Assembly: GCA_021300575.1 (NCBI GenBank)
Contig: JAJTDM010000011.1
Coordinates: 1-38,464, forward strand
DNA from: Rubrivivax sp.
GTDB lineage: Bacteria; Pseudomonadota; Gammaproteobacteria; Burkholderiales; Burkholderiaceae_C
Direction of reading: 5' to 3'
DNA length: 38,464 nt
Of this stretch, positions 1 through 7,236 are shown piece by piece. Positions within the stretch are counted from its first letter, which is position 1; each line of letters begins with the position of its first letter. The notes beneath the pieces are model-generated. The model was given only the letters and a program-made list of their open reading frames with translations. It made no database searches and was not told the origin of the DNA. A program made the position numbers and the translations under genes.

Positions 1-647
1 CCCTGATGGTGCCTCAGTTCCAGTACCAGTTCGTCGAGCCGAGCGGCATTCAGCGGGTCCAGCCCGGAGCCGGGCTCGTCCAGGAAGAGCAGCGGCGGGT
101 CCAGCGCCAGGGCGCGCACCAGCGCTGCGCGCTTGCGCATGCCGCCCGAGAGCTGGGCCGGCATCAGGTCGAAACCTTCCTGCAGTCCCACCCGCGCCAA
201 CAGTTCCCGCGCCCGCTCTTCGCGCTGCGCGGGGCCGAGCGGGGTGAACAGGCGCAGCGGCAACAGCAGGTTCTCGCCCAGCGTCATGGAGCTCCACAGC
301 GCGCCGGCCTGGAACATCACGCCAAAGCGTCGGCGCAGCGCGGCCAGGGCGTCCTCGTCGCCTGTGTGCAGGTCATGCCCTTGCAGCAGGACCTGGCCGG
401 ACAGGGGTCGCTGCAGGCCCACCAGGTGGCGCAGCAGCGTGCTCTTGCCACAGCCGCTGGGCCCCACGATGGCCAGCACTTCCCCCGTGTGGACGGTGAA
501 GTCAATGTCTTGCAGGATGGTGCGTCCACCCGCCTGAACGGCCAGGGCTCGCACCTGCAGCATCGGGTTCGTGCCCGCGCGCGTGTCGCCGTTCTTCAGC
601 GCGGCAGGCAGGGCGCCTGTCGGGTCTGTGGCTGAAGATGTTGGCAT
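1..647 (-). CDS. MlaF-type ABC transporter ATP-binding protein (3' end off window)
   Basis: This is the ATPase of an Mla/Ttg2-type ABC system that moves phospholipid or related hydrophobic molecules across the envelope. The frame runs off the left edge, so about 215 N-terminal residues are visible. The Walker A motif GPSGCGKST, the ABC signature LSGGMRKRAALVRAL with the M-R-K-R form typical of MlaF, and the Walker B motif LLFLDEP followed by GSGLDP can all be read. I chose the ATG at 645-647 because it overlaps the TGA of the MlaE-type permease by one base (TGATG), a usual sign of translational coupling. It adds a 28-residue leader before the internal MLQVRAL, so an alternative start is the ATG at 561-563. 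A substrate-binding MlaD-type gene would be expected next, outside the window. The family is clear; the substrate is not. Confidence 0.9.
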   Translation of the reverse strand, partial: MPTSSATDPTGALPAALKNGDTRAGTNPMLQVRALAVQAGGRTILQDIDFTVHTGEVLAIVGPSGCGKSTLLRHLVGLQRPLSGQVLLQGHDLHTGDEDALAALRRRFGVMFQAGALWSSMTLGENLLLPLRLFTPLGPAQREERARELLARVGLQEGFDLMPAQLSGGMRKRAALVRALALDPPLLFLDEPGSGLDPLNAARLDELVLELRHHQ

Positions 648-1435
648 CAGTACCCCAGCGCAGTGAAGACCACCGTGGTCGCGCAGGCGGCCGCCACGAT
701 CCACACCAGCGCCTTGACCACCGCGGTGGTGGTGGCCTCGCCCACGGCCTGCGCGCTGCGTCCGGCATGCAGGCCCTCGCGGCAGCCGGCCAGGCCCACC
801 AGGGCCACGTACAGCATGCACTTGAACAGGCCGATCCACAGGTGCGTGAAGCTCAGCGCGCGCAGGCACTGGTGCAGGTACTCGCCGCTGGACACGCCAT
901 AGACCGCAACCGCCGCCGGCCAGCCCGCCAGCACCCCGGCCAGCGCGCCGAAGGCGTACAGCACGGGCGCCACCAGCAGCAAGCCCAGCAGGCGCGGCAG
1001 CACCAGGTGGGCTACCGGGTCCACGCCCAGCACGCGCAGGGCGTCGATCTCCTCGCCCGCCTGCATGGTGGCCAACTGCGCGGCGAAGGCCGAACCGATG
1101 CGCCCGGCCAGGATGATGCCGGTCATCATGCCGGCAAGCTCGCGCACCATGCCCACGGCCACCACGTCGGCCAGGAAATTCTGTGCCCCGATGCGCGCCA
1201 GCTGTGCCCCGCCCATGTAGGCCAGCATCAGTCCGATGAGCGCGCAGCTCAGGGCGACGATGGGCAGCGAGCGCGGACCGCTCTGGTCCAGTTGGTGCAG
1301 CACGTCACGGCCCGCCGGGCCGCTGCGGCCGCGCACCCAGCGCCAGAGGGCGATCAGCACCTCGCCCAGGAAGGCGAGCGTGCGGGCGGCTTCGGCCAGG
1401 GGCCGGGGCCAGGGAGGGTTGTGGGCGGTGGACAC
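647..1435 (-). CDS. MlaE-type ABC transporter permease
   Basis: This 262-residue membrane protein belongs to the MlaE/Ttg2B permease family, the membrane core of lipid-transport ABC systems in the inner membrane. Family hallmarks seen are the conserved stretch GRIGSAFAAQLATM followed by EEIDALRVLGVDP, and about five hydrophobic segments, the last ending in the C-terminal VVFTALGY. The start appears to be GTG at 1433-1435; a nearby upstream ATG is in another frame. Its stop overlaps the start of the ATPase gene by one base, so the pair is almost certainly co-translated. It lies 45 bp downstream of the LytTR response regulator and may or may not share its transcript. MlaE is known to act with MlaF, MlaD and MlaB; only the first two kinds are visible here. 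Confidence 0.9.
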   Translation of the reverse strand: MSTAHNPPWPRPLAEAARTLAFLGEVLIALWRWVRGRSGPAGRDVLHQLDQSGPRSLPIVALSCALIGLMLAYMGGAQLARIGAQNFLADVVAVGMVRELAGMMTGIILAGRIGSAFAAQLATMQAGEEIDALRVLGVDPVAHLVLPRLLGLLLVAPVLYAFGALAGVLAGWPAAVAVYGVSSGEYLHQCLRALSFTHLWIGLFKCMLYVALVGLAGCREGLHAGRSAQAVGEATTTAVVKALVWIVAAACATTVVFTALGY

Positions 1436-1480
1436 GCCCGCATGATGCCCTTAGGCGCTCCCTTCTTGCGTTGGGGGCCC

Positions 1481-2314
1481 TCACATCCCTTTGAACAACC
1501 CGGCGTAGCTGCGGCTGACCTCCAGCTTCTCGCCGTGGCCCCTCGCGCTGACGATCTGGCGGCCGCGGGCGTCGCGTGTGATGCTGTCGACCTCCCGGAC
1601 GTTCACCAAGGTGCTGCGGTGGATCTGCCAGAACAGCTCGGGGTCGAGCTCGTCCACCAGTTCCTTGATGGGTTTGCGGATCAGGGCTTCGGTCTTGGCC
1701 GTTTGCACGCGGGTGTACTTCTCGTCGCTGATGAAGAACAGCACCTCGTCCACGGGGATCATCTGGATGGTGGACCCCACGCTGGCCTGGATGCGCGTGA
1801 GCCTGGGCGGTGCGGCGCCGGGGTGCATCTTCGCCGCCAGCTGGTGCAACAGGTGCTGCAGCGGGGGTGCCGCAGCTTCTTCGGGTGTGCCGCGAGAGTC
1901 CAGCCGCTTACAGATACGCTCGACCGTGAGCCGCAGGCGCTGCGCTTGGGCCGGCTTCAGCACGTAGTCGGCCGCACCCTGCTCGAAGGCCTCCACCGCG
2001 TATTGGTCGTAGGCGGTGATGAAGACGACCTCCGGCAGCAGCTCATCGTCGGCCAGCGCCATCTGGGCGATCTGACGGGCGGCCTCCACGCCCGTCATGC
2101 CGGGCATGCGGATGTCCAGAAACACCACCTCCGGCCGGTGTTGTGTCACCAGCTCCACCGCCTCCAGCCCGTTACGGGCCTCGGCCACGATCTGCAGACC
2201 GGGCCAGACCTCGGCCAGGCGGCTGCGCAGCTGGTCCCGCATCAGACGCTCGTCGTCGGCGATCAGGGCGCGGGTGGCGGCTCGCGTCGCGGTGTGGGGC
2301 GGGGTATCGGGCAT
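1481..2314 (-). CDS. LytTR-family DNA-binding response regulator
   Basis: This is a 277-residue response regulator of the LytR/AlgR class. The receiver domain covers about residues 14-130, with the acidic pair D20-D21, the phosphoacceptor D67 in VVFLDIRMPG, T100 and K120. A linker of about 40 residues precedes the LytTR DNA-binding domain at about residues 170-277, recognisable by FWQIHRSTLVNVREVDSI. LytTR proteins bind DNA through beta strands and usually activate promoters for envelope, virulence or transport genes. The gene begins 4 nt after the small membrane protein gene, which overlaps the histidine kinase gene, so the three form a two-component operon. The target genes cannot be seen from sequence; the neighbouring Mla-type transporter is a possible one by position only. 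Confidence 0.93.
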   Translation of the reverse strand: MPDTPPHTATRAATRALIADDERLMRDQLRSRLAEVWPGLQIVAEARNGLEAVELVTQHRPEVVFLDIRMPGMTGVEAARQIAQMALADDELLPEVVFITAYDQYAVEAFEQGAADYVLKPAQAQRLRLTVERICKRLDSRGTPEEAAAPPLQHLLHQLAAKMHPGAAPPRLTRIQASVGSTIQMIPVDEVLFFISDEKYTRVQTAKTEALIRKPIKELVDELDPELFWQIHRSTLVNVREVDSITRDARGRQIVSARGHGEKLEVSRSYAGLFKGM

Positions 2315-2318
2315 GGTG

Positions 2319-2750
2319 TCAGTCCTGGGTCGGGGTCGCGGTGCTGCCAGGGGCGAAGACTGGACCCGCAGATGGCTGCCCAGGGGCGGGGCCTGGCGGC
2401 GCTGGTGTCGGGTTACGCCTGAAGATCCACCAGGCCAGCGCGCCCATCAGCAGCAAGGGTGACAGGGCGGCGGCCAGGCTCAGCACCCCAGCAGCGGCGC
2501 TGAAGCCTAGAGCCAGCAGCACCACCAGGGGCAAGATCAGAAAGACGAGCAGCATGGCGAGCGCGATGCCTGCGATGAGCGGCACCCATCCGATGTCCTG
2601 GCCGATGTGCAGGTGCACGGGTTGTCCGTCGATGATCAGCCGCACCGTGTCCTGGGTGGAGAACCACTGCAAGGCGCCTACCAGGGCCACCGTGGCCAGC
2701 GCCGCCAGCAGCAGGGCGATCAGCAGGAACAGTCGCAGTACCGTCTTCAT
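2319..2750 (-). CDS. Small membrane protein between kinase and regulator
   Basis: This is a 143-residue protein I do not recognise as a named family. It has a hydrophobic N-terminal segment at about residues 5-27, a short polar region (about 30-52) containing VRLIIDGQPVHLHIGQD, then two long hydrophobic stretches (about 53-82 and 86-112). It ends in a tail rich in Pro, Gly and Ala. Its ATG overlaps the kinase TGA (ATGA), and its own stop lies 4 nt before the response regulator, so it is a full member of the two-component operon. An accessory role in signalling, such as sensing or kinase modulation, is an inference from position only. Confidence 0.75.
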   Translation of the reverse strand: MKTVLRLFLLIALLLAALATVALVGALQWFSTQDTVRLIIDGQPVHLHIGQDIGWVPLIAGIALAMLLVFLILPLVVLLALGFSAAAGVLSLAAALSPLLLMGALAWWIFRRNPTPAPPGPAPGQPSAGPVFAPGSTATPTQD

Positions 2751-4228
2751 GTCACGCCCCCGGCGGATGGGCCGGCCATGTGGGCCTTGTAAGGCAGCGT
2801 CACGCGCGCCTGGGTGCCGCCGCCCTCGGGCGTGCTGACGTCCAGCCGCGCCCGGTCGCCGTACAGCAGCCGCAAACGCTCGCGGATGTTGGCCAGGCCG
2901 GTGCCGGTACCGGCGGTGTCGGCTTTGCCGAAGCCCACACCGGTGTCGGTCACGGTCACCACGAGCTGCCCGTGCGCGATCTCGGCCTTGACCGTGAGCT
3001 GCCCGCCCTGCGGCTGGGGTTCCAGTCCGTGCTTGATGGCGTTTTCCACCAGCCCCTGCACCATCATGGGCGGGAACTCGGCCGAGCGCAGGCTCTCGGG
3101 CACGTCCACCTGGGTCTCCAGACGCTCTTCCATGCGCACCTTCAGGATCTCCAGGTAGGGTTCGATGACGGCGATCTCCTGGCCCAGGTCACGCACGCCG
3201 TTGACCGTGCCTTCCCGCATCGCCGGCATGGTGGCGCGCAGCAGGGCGATCAGGCTCTTTTGCATGCGGCTGGCGCGCGGTGGGTCGGTCTCGATCAGGT
3301 GGTCGATGGAGGCCAGCGTGTTGAACAGGAAGTGCGGCTCCACCTGGGCCTGCATGGCGGCCATGCGCGCCTCCACCACCTGGCGCTTGAGCTGCTCGGC
3401 CTCGGCCGTCTCGGTGGCCAGGGCGGCGGCGGCTCGGGCCTGCAACTGACCCTTGTAGGTGATCTTGATGACGATGGAGGCAATGATCCACAGGGCGGCC
3501 AGATCGGTGAGGAAGTCTCCGAACTTCACCACCCGGATGCGGGTCTGCAGGCTGGCGCTCTGCGCCTTTTCGGCGGCGTCCCGGGCGTCCTCTGCGGCCG
3601 CGCGTGCAGCGTCGCGCGCTTCCTGTATCGCTTCCCTGATGCCCTGTTCAGCTTCGCGGACTGCCCTGCGCACCTCTTCTGTGTCCACGCCTGCGGGCAC
3701 CGTGATCTGCACCGTCGGACCGCTGTGCGGGCCGTCCTTCCAACCGTCCTTTGCGCCGCGGACGACGTCTTGCCACACGGTGCTGGAGGCGGTGCTGGCT
3801 GAAGCGGGGGCGGACGCTGCGGGGGTACTGGACGGGGCCTCTGTGGCAGGCGCCGACGCGGCCCGGGGCGTGATGCGGATACCCCGTTCGTCAATGGAGA
3901 TGTCCAGCCCCTCGGTTTTTGATCCCGGGGCGGGCTTGTCGATCTTGATCGACGGTTCTTGCGGTGGCTTGGGCGGTTTGGGTGGTTTGGGCGCTGACGG
4001 TGTCGGCGACTCGATCACCTCGCTGATGCGCCAGCTGAACGGTGGGATGGACTCGAGGATGCCCGCCGTGATCATCAGCAGCAACGCCAGCAGGAAGAAC
4101 CGTTTCCAGCTGATGCCCACCAGCCAGACGGCGTAGCGGTGGAAACCGATGATGCTGGCGTTGACCAGGCGCTGCCAGCGTTGACGCGAGGGGGTGCCGG
4201 TTTCAGGGGCCTGGGAGGGTGGATTCAT
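2747..4228 (-). CDS. LytS-type sensor histidine kinase
   Basis: This is a 493-residue membrane histidine kinase of the His_kinase/HATPase_c (LytS/YpdA-like) class. Transmembrane segment 1 is at about residues 43-63 and segment 2 at about 238-257. Between them lies an extracytoplasmic region of about 170 residues with a KPPKPPKPP stretch (81-89), an Ala/Ser/Pro-rich stretch, and a charged Ala-rich helix likely to be a coiled coil (about 183-225). The phosphoacceptor is H299 in QAQVEPHFLFNTL, followed by the N-box ENAIKHG and the G-box DTGVGFG. The start at 4226-4228 (MNPPSQ) was chosen over an upstream in-frame ATG, which would add 51 Arg/Pro/Ser-rich residues with no family match. It is co-translated with the next gene and should phosphorylate the LytTR regulator of the same operon. 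The signal sensed is unknown. Confidence 0.92.
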   Translation of the reverse strand: MNPPSQAPETGTPSRQRWQRLVNASIIGFHRYAVWLVGISWKRFFLLALLLMITAGILESIPPFSWRISEVIESPTPSAPKPPKPPKPPQEPSIKIDKPAPGSKTEGLDISIDERGIRITPRAASAPATEAPSSTPAASAPASASTASSTVWQDVVRGAKDGWKDGPHSGPTVQITVPAGVDTEEVRRAVREAEQGIREAIQEARDAARAAAEDARDAAEKAQSASLQTRIRVVKFGDFLTDLAALWIIASIVIKITYKGQLQARAAAALATETAEAEQLKRQVVEARMAAMQAQVEPHFLFNTLASIDHLIETDPPRASRMQKSLIALLRATMPAMREGTVNGVRDLGQEIAVIEPYLEILKVRMEERLETQVDVPESLRSAEFPPMMVQGLVENAIKHGLEPQPQGGQLTVKAEIAHGQLVVTVTDTGVGFGKADTAGTGTGLANIRERLRLLYGDRARLDVSTPEGGGTQARVTLPYKAHMAGPSAGGVT

Positions 4229-4394
4229 GGCGAACGGGCCCGGTGCAAGACGACGAGATCGCCACTCTAGGCTGCTGCCGGCGCTTGGGCGCCCTCCGGG
4301 CGATGGTCTGTCGGCCCCATCCGATGAACTGCGTGCCGGGGCGACGGGCCGCTGGCCACTCGCAGCGCGCAGGGCTGGCACCCCGGCGCTGCGG

Positions 4395-4413
4395 CGGGCC
4401 TCAGTGGGGCCCG
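4395..4413 (-). terminator. Weak hairpin after dctM
   Basis: A six-base-pair GC-only stem (CGGGCC / GGCCCG) with a 7-nt loop starts 8 bases after the stop of the TRAP large permease. No T run follows, so it is at best a weak or factor-assisted terminator. I see no gene in the rest of the 192-bp gap 4229-4420 between this operon and the kinase start. Confidence 0.25.
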
Positions 4414-4420
4414 ACCTGCC

Positions 4421-6523
4421 TCAGCGGTACAGCACCTCCGGCAGCCACATGCCGATGCCCGGGAAGTTGTACAGCAGGATGATCGCGATGATCTGGATCC
4501 CCATGAAAGGCAGCATGCCCGCGAAGATCTGGTTCAGCGTCACATGTGGCGGGCTCACCCCCTTCAGGTAGAAGGCCGCCATCGCCACCGGCGGGCTCAG
4601 GAAGGCCGTCTGCAGGTTCAGCGCCACCAGCAGGCCGAAGAACAGCGGGTCCACCCCAAAGTTGTCCAGCAGCGGGATGAAGATGGGCATGAAGATCACG
4701 ATGATCTCGGTCCACTCCAGCGGCCAGCCCAGGATGAAGATGATGACCTGGCTGAGGATGAGGAACTCGGTCTTGGTCAGGTTCAGCGACATGACCCAGT
4801 TCTCCACCAGCTCCTGCCCGCCCAGCAGGGCGAAGGCCGCCGAGAAGATGGCCGAGCCCACGAACAGCCAGCACACCATGGCGCTGGTCTTGGCAGTGAG
4901 GAACACCGACTCCCGCAGCATCGTGAGGTTGAACTGCTTGTAGGCCACCGCCAGCACGAAGCCGCCAAAAGCGCCCACGGCCGCAGCTTCAGTGGGCGTG
5001 GCCAGGCCGAAGACGATGGAGCCCAGCACGGCCAGGATCAGCACCAGCAGCGGGAAGAAGCTGCCCAGCAGCATCTTGAAGATCTCCAGCCGCTGGAAGC
5101 TGAGGATGGCGTAGAACGCCACCATGGCCAGGGCGCCCACGCCCGCGCCGATCCACCAGCCGATGGTGGGGGGTGTGCGCGGGGCCTCCGCCTGAGGCAC
5201 GGGAGCCCCTGTGCCGCCTGCGGTGGCGGCGGCGCCCGGAGGTTCCTGCACGCCTTGCGACGCGCCGGGAGGCTCTTTCACGCCGCCGGATTCCGAGCCA
5301 GGAGGCTCCTTCACACCGGTGTCGGCCCCAGGGGGTTCTTTCACCCCCGAGTCTGCCCCGGGCGGCTCCTTGACGCCGCCGCCACCTGATCCAGGCGGCT
5401 CCTTGACGCCGCCGCCACCTGATCCAGGCGGCTCCTTGACGCCGCCAGTGTCGGCTCCTGGAGGCTCCTGCACGCCGCCCGAAGAACCACCTGACGAGCC
5501 GGCCACACCGGCCTCTTGGGCCGCACCTGCAGGCTCTGACACGCCACCACTGGAGATGGCTGCCACTGCCTGAGCTTCCACCGGGCGGGTGTTGAGGTGC
5601 CAGCTGCCTGTCAGCGCCAGCAGGAAGAAGGCTGCCGGCATCAGCGTCACGCCCAGCTGGCGCACCAGATAGCCCGTGGGCACGTTCACATTGCGCTGGC
5701 CCTTCAGGGCCTTCAGCAGCGCCGGCAGTGCCGTGTTGGACACCGTCTCGGAGATCTTCTGCGTCAGCGGCGGCAGGGGCACGAAGCGGTCCTGCGCCGA
5801 CAGCGGCGGCATCAGGTGCGGCTTGAGCTTGGCCAGCACGATCACGTAGACGACATACAGGCCGGCCAGCATCAGGCCGGGGAAGAAGGCGCCGGCGTAC
5901 AGCTGCACCACCGACACGCCGGCCGTGGCGCCGTAGACGATGAGCATCACGCTGGGCGGGATCAGGATGCCCAGGCAACCGCCGGCCGTGATGGCCCCGG
6001 CGGAGACGCGCACGTCATAGCCGCCGCGCAGCATCTGTGGCAGCGCCAGCAGGCCCATGAGCGTGACCACGGCACCCACGATGCCCGTGGCGGTGGCAAA
6101 CACCGCACAGGTGAACAGCGTGGCCACCGCCAGCGAGCCCGGTACGCGCGCCATGGCCAGGTGCAGGCTCCTGAAAAGCTTCTCGATCAGGTTGGCCCGC
6201 TCGACCAGGTAGCCCATGAAGACGAACAGCGGGATCGAGATGAGCACGTCGTTGCTCATCACCTTGTAGGCCGACTGCACCATCAGCGTGAGCGTCTTTG
6301 TGGTGTTCTCCTCATAGGCGATCCAGGTGAAGATCATGCCCATGCCCATCAGCGTGAACGCCGTGGGAAAGCCCAGCATGATGGCCACCACGACCAGCGA
6401 CAACATCATCAGGCCGAGGTGGCCGCTGGTGATCTTGGGCGCCGAGATCAGCATCACCGCCGTGCCGGCGATGATGAGCGCCATCAGGATGAAGCCGAAC
6501 CAGAGTTCCTTGCGGATCTTCAT
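4421..6523 (-). CDS. dctM: TRAP transporter large permease (DctM) with Gly/Pro repeat insert
   Basis: This is the large membrane subunit of a tripartite ATP-independent periplasmic transporter, which moves an organic acid using an ion gradient. It has 700 residues, against roughly 425-450 for simple DctM proteins. The N-terminal half (about 1-245) and the C-terminal part (about 455-700) carry the usual hydrophobic segments, for example AGGCLGILIPPSVMLIVYG and the region ILGWPLEWTEIIVIFMPIF. Between them lies an extra region. It includes a soluble stretch with a hydrophobic segment (about 250-320), then residues of about 322-450 with roughly nine GGVKEPPG-like units. The start MKIRKELWFG (6521-6523) overlaps the dctQ stop as ATGA; a longer in-frame start would add 47 Arg/Gly-rich residues and is unlikely. 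Extended DctM proteins are known, but this repeat is unusual. Confidence 0.93.
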   Translation of the reverse strand: MKIRKELWFGFILMALIIAGTAVMLISAPKITSGHLGLMMLSLVVVAIMLGFPTAFTLMGMGMIFTWIAYEENTTKTLTLMVQSAYKVMSNDVLISIPLFVFMGYLVERANLIEKLFRSLHLAMARVPGSLAVATLFTCAVFATATGIVGAVVTLMGLLALPQMLRGGYDVRVSAGAITAGGCLGILIPPSVMLIVYGATAGVSVVQLYAGAFFPGLMLAGLYVVYVIVLAKLKPHLMPPLSAQDRFVPLPPLTQKISETVSNTALPALLKALKGQRNVNVPTGYLVRQLGVTLMPAAFFLLALTGSWHLNTRPVEAQAVAAISSGGVSEPAGAAQEAGVAGSSGGSSGGVQEPPGADTGGVKEPPGSGGGGVKEPPGSGGGGVKEPPGADSGVKEPPGADTGVKEPPGSESGGVKEPPGASQGVQEPPGAAATAGGTGAPVPQAEAPRTPPTIGWWIGAGVGALAMVAFYAILSFQRLEIFKMLLGSFFPLLVLILAVLGSIVFGLATPTEAAAVGAFGGFVLAVAYKQFNLTMLRESVFLTAKTSAMVCWLFVGSAIFSAAFALLGGQELVENWVMSLNLTKTEFLILSQVIIFILGWPLEWTEIIVIFMPIFIPLLDNFGVDPLFFGLLVALNLQTAFLSPPVAMAAFYLKGVSPPHVTLNQIFAGMLPFMGIQIIAIILLYNFPGIGMWLPEVLYR
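5229..5535 (-). repeat. Minisatellite encoding GGVKEPPG-type units
   Basis: About nine degenerate units of 27-36 bp lie in frame inside the TRAP large permease gene. Two adjacent copies of a 33-bp unit (5361-5393 and 5394-5426) are identical base for base, and a third copy starts at 5427 and matches for its first 20 bases. All units keep the frame and encode variations on G-V-K/Q-E-P-P-G with a Gly/Ser/Asp/Thr linker. Identical neighbouring copies suggest recent expansion by slippage or unequal exchange. No spacer structure or palindromic repeat suggests a CRISPR array. Confidence 0.9.
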
Positions 6524-7158
6524 TTCTGGCCTCCTGCGGTGTGGCCGGGACCTGCCGGCGCCACATACTTGTCCAGCGCCGCGATGTCCTCGTCCTTCAC
6601 GTGGACCATGGCCTTGAGCTTGTCCACATCGACTTCTTCCACGTCCTGCTCGCGTGACGGCCATTCACCGTTGCGGATGCACTGGATGCAACGCACGATC
6701 TCCACCAGGCCTTGCAGCAGCAGCATGCCCCCAGCGATCGGGATGACGAACTTGAAGGGGTAGACCGGCAGCGGCGTGGCCGAGAAGGTGCTTTCGCGTA
6801 TGGCCGCGGACTCGGAGGCAAAGATCCAGCCAGCCCAGGTGAGTGCCACGATACCGGGCAGAAAGAACAGGATGTACAGGATCAGGTCCAGCGTGGCCTG
6901 GGTGCGCGGCATGAAGAAGCCGTACAGCACGTCGCCGCGCACGTGTCCGTTCTTGCTCAGCGTGTAGGCGCCGGCCATCATGAACAGCGTGCCGTAACCC
7001 ATGATCTGGACATCAAGGTTCCAGTCATGCGGCGTGTTCAACACGTAGCGGGAGAACACCTCGTAGGTGATCACCAGCGTCAACAAGACGATGGACCAGG
7101 CGAAGATCTTGCCCAGCCAGGTCGACGCCCGGTCCACGAGCAGCAACACGCTTTGCAT
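6520..7158 (-). CDS. dctQ: TRAP transporter small permease (DctQ)
   Basis: This 212-residue protein is the small membrane subunit of the TRAP transporter. It has four hydrophobic segments (about residues 15-37, 52-70, 90-112 and 132-155) and the conserved SRYVLNTPHDWNLDVQ region. The C-terminal tail of about 50 residues is charged and cytoplasmic, longer than in minimal DctQ proteins. Its stop overlaps the dctM start as ATGA, so the two permease subunits should be made in equal amounts. It lies 78 bp downstream of dctP, from which it is separated by a terminator-like hairpin. Confidence 0.92.
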   Translation of the reverse strand: MQSVLLLVDRASTWLGKIFAWSIVLLTLVITYEVFSRYVLNTPHDWNLDVQIMGYGTLFMMAGAYTLSKNGHVRGDVLYGFFMPRTQATLDLILYILFFLPGIVALTWAGWIFASESAAIRESTFSATPLPVYPFKFVIPIAGGMLLLQGLVEIVRCIQCIRNGEWPSREQDVEEVDVDKLKAMVHVKDEDIAALDKYVAPAGPGHTAGGQK

Positions 7159-7184
7159 CAGGGGAACATCCAGTCAGGGAAACG

Positions 7185-7215
7185 AAAAAGGCCACCGGGC
7201 GCATGCCGGTGGCCT
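7185..7215 (-). terminator. Intrinsic terminator/attenuator between dctP and dctQ
   Basis: A stem of nine GC-rich base pairs (GGCCACCGG / CCGGTGGCC, plus one outer A-T pair) with a 7-nt loop is followed on the minus strand by a run of five T, then CGTTT. It starts about 20 bases after the dctP stop and ends well before the dctQ start. This is the layout expected of a partial terminator that leaves binding protein more abundant than the membrane subunits. It could also stabilise the 3' end of the dctP transcript. Confidence 0.75.
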
Positions 7216-7236
7216 GTGGCGGGAAGCGCCCGAGCG

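Noticed and set aside
638..2422. Long plus-strand open frame of 594 codons opposite the MlaE and response regulator genes
   Set aside because: It is rich in His, Gln, Arg and Gly with no family motif and lies opposite two genes with clear motifs; it is a product of high GC content.
4229..4420. N-terminal extension of the kinase or a small gene in this gap
   Set aside because: The in-frame extension is Arg/Pro/Ser-rich without likeness to the family, and a hydrophobic helix begins soon after the downstream Met. No other frame shows a motif.
5229..5535. Repeat cluster considered as a CRISPR array
   Set aside because: Units are tandem, in frame and without unique spacers, and they encode a Gly/Pro repeat inside a transporter gene.
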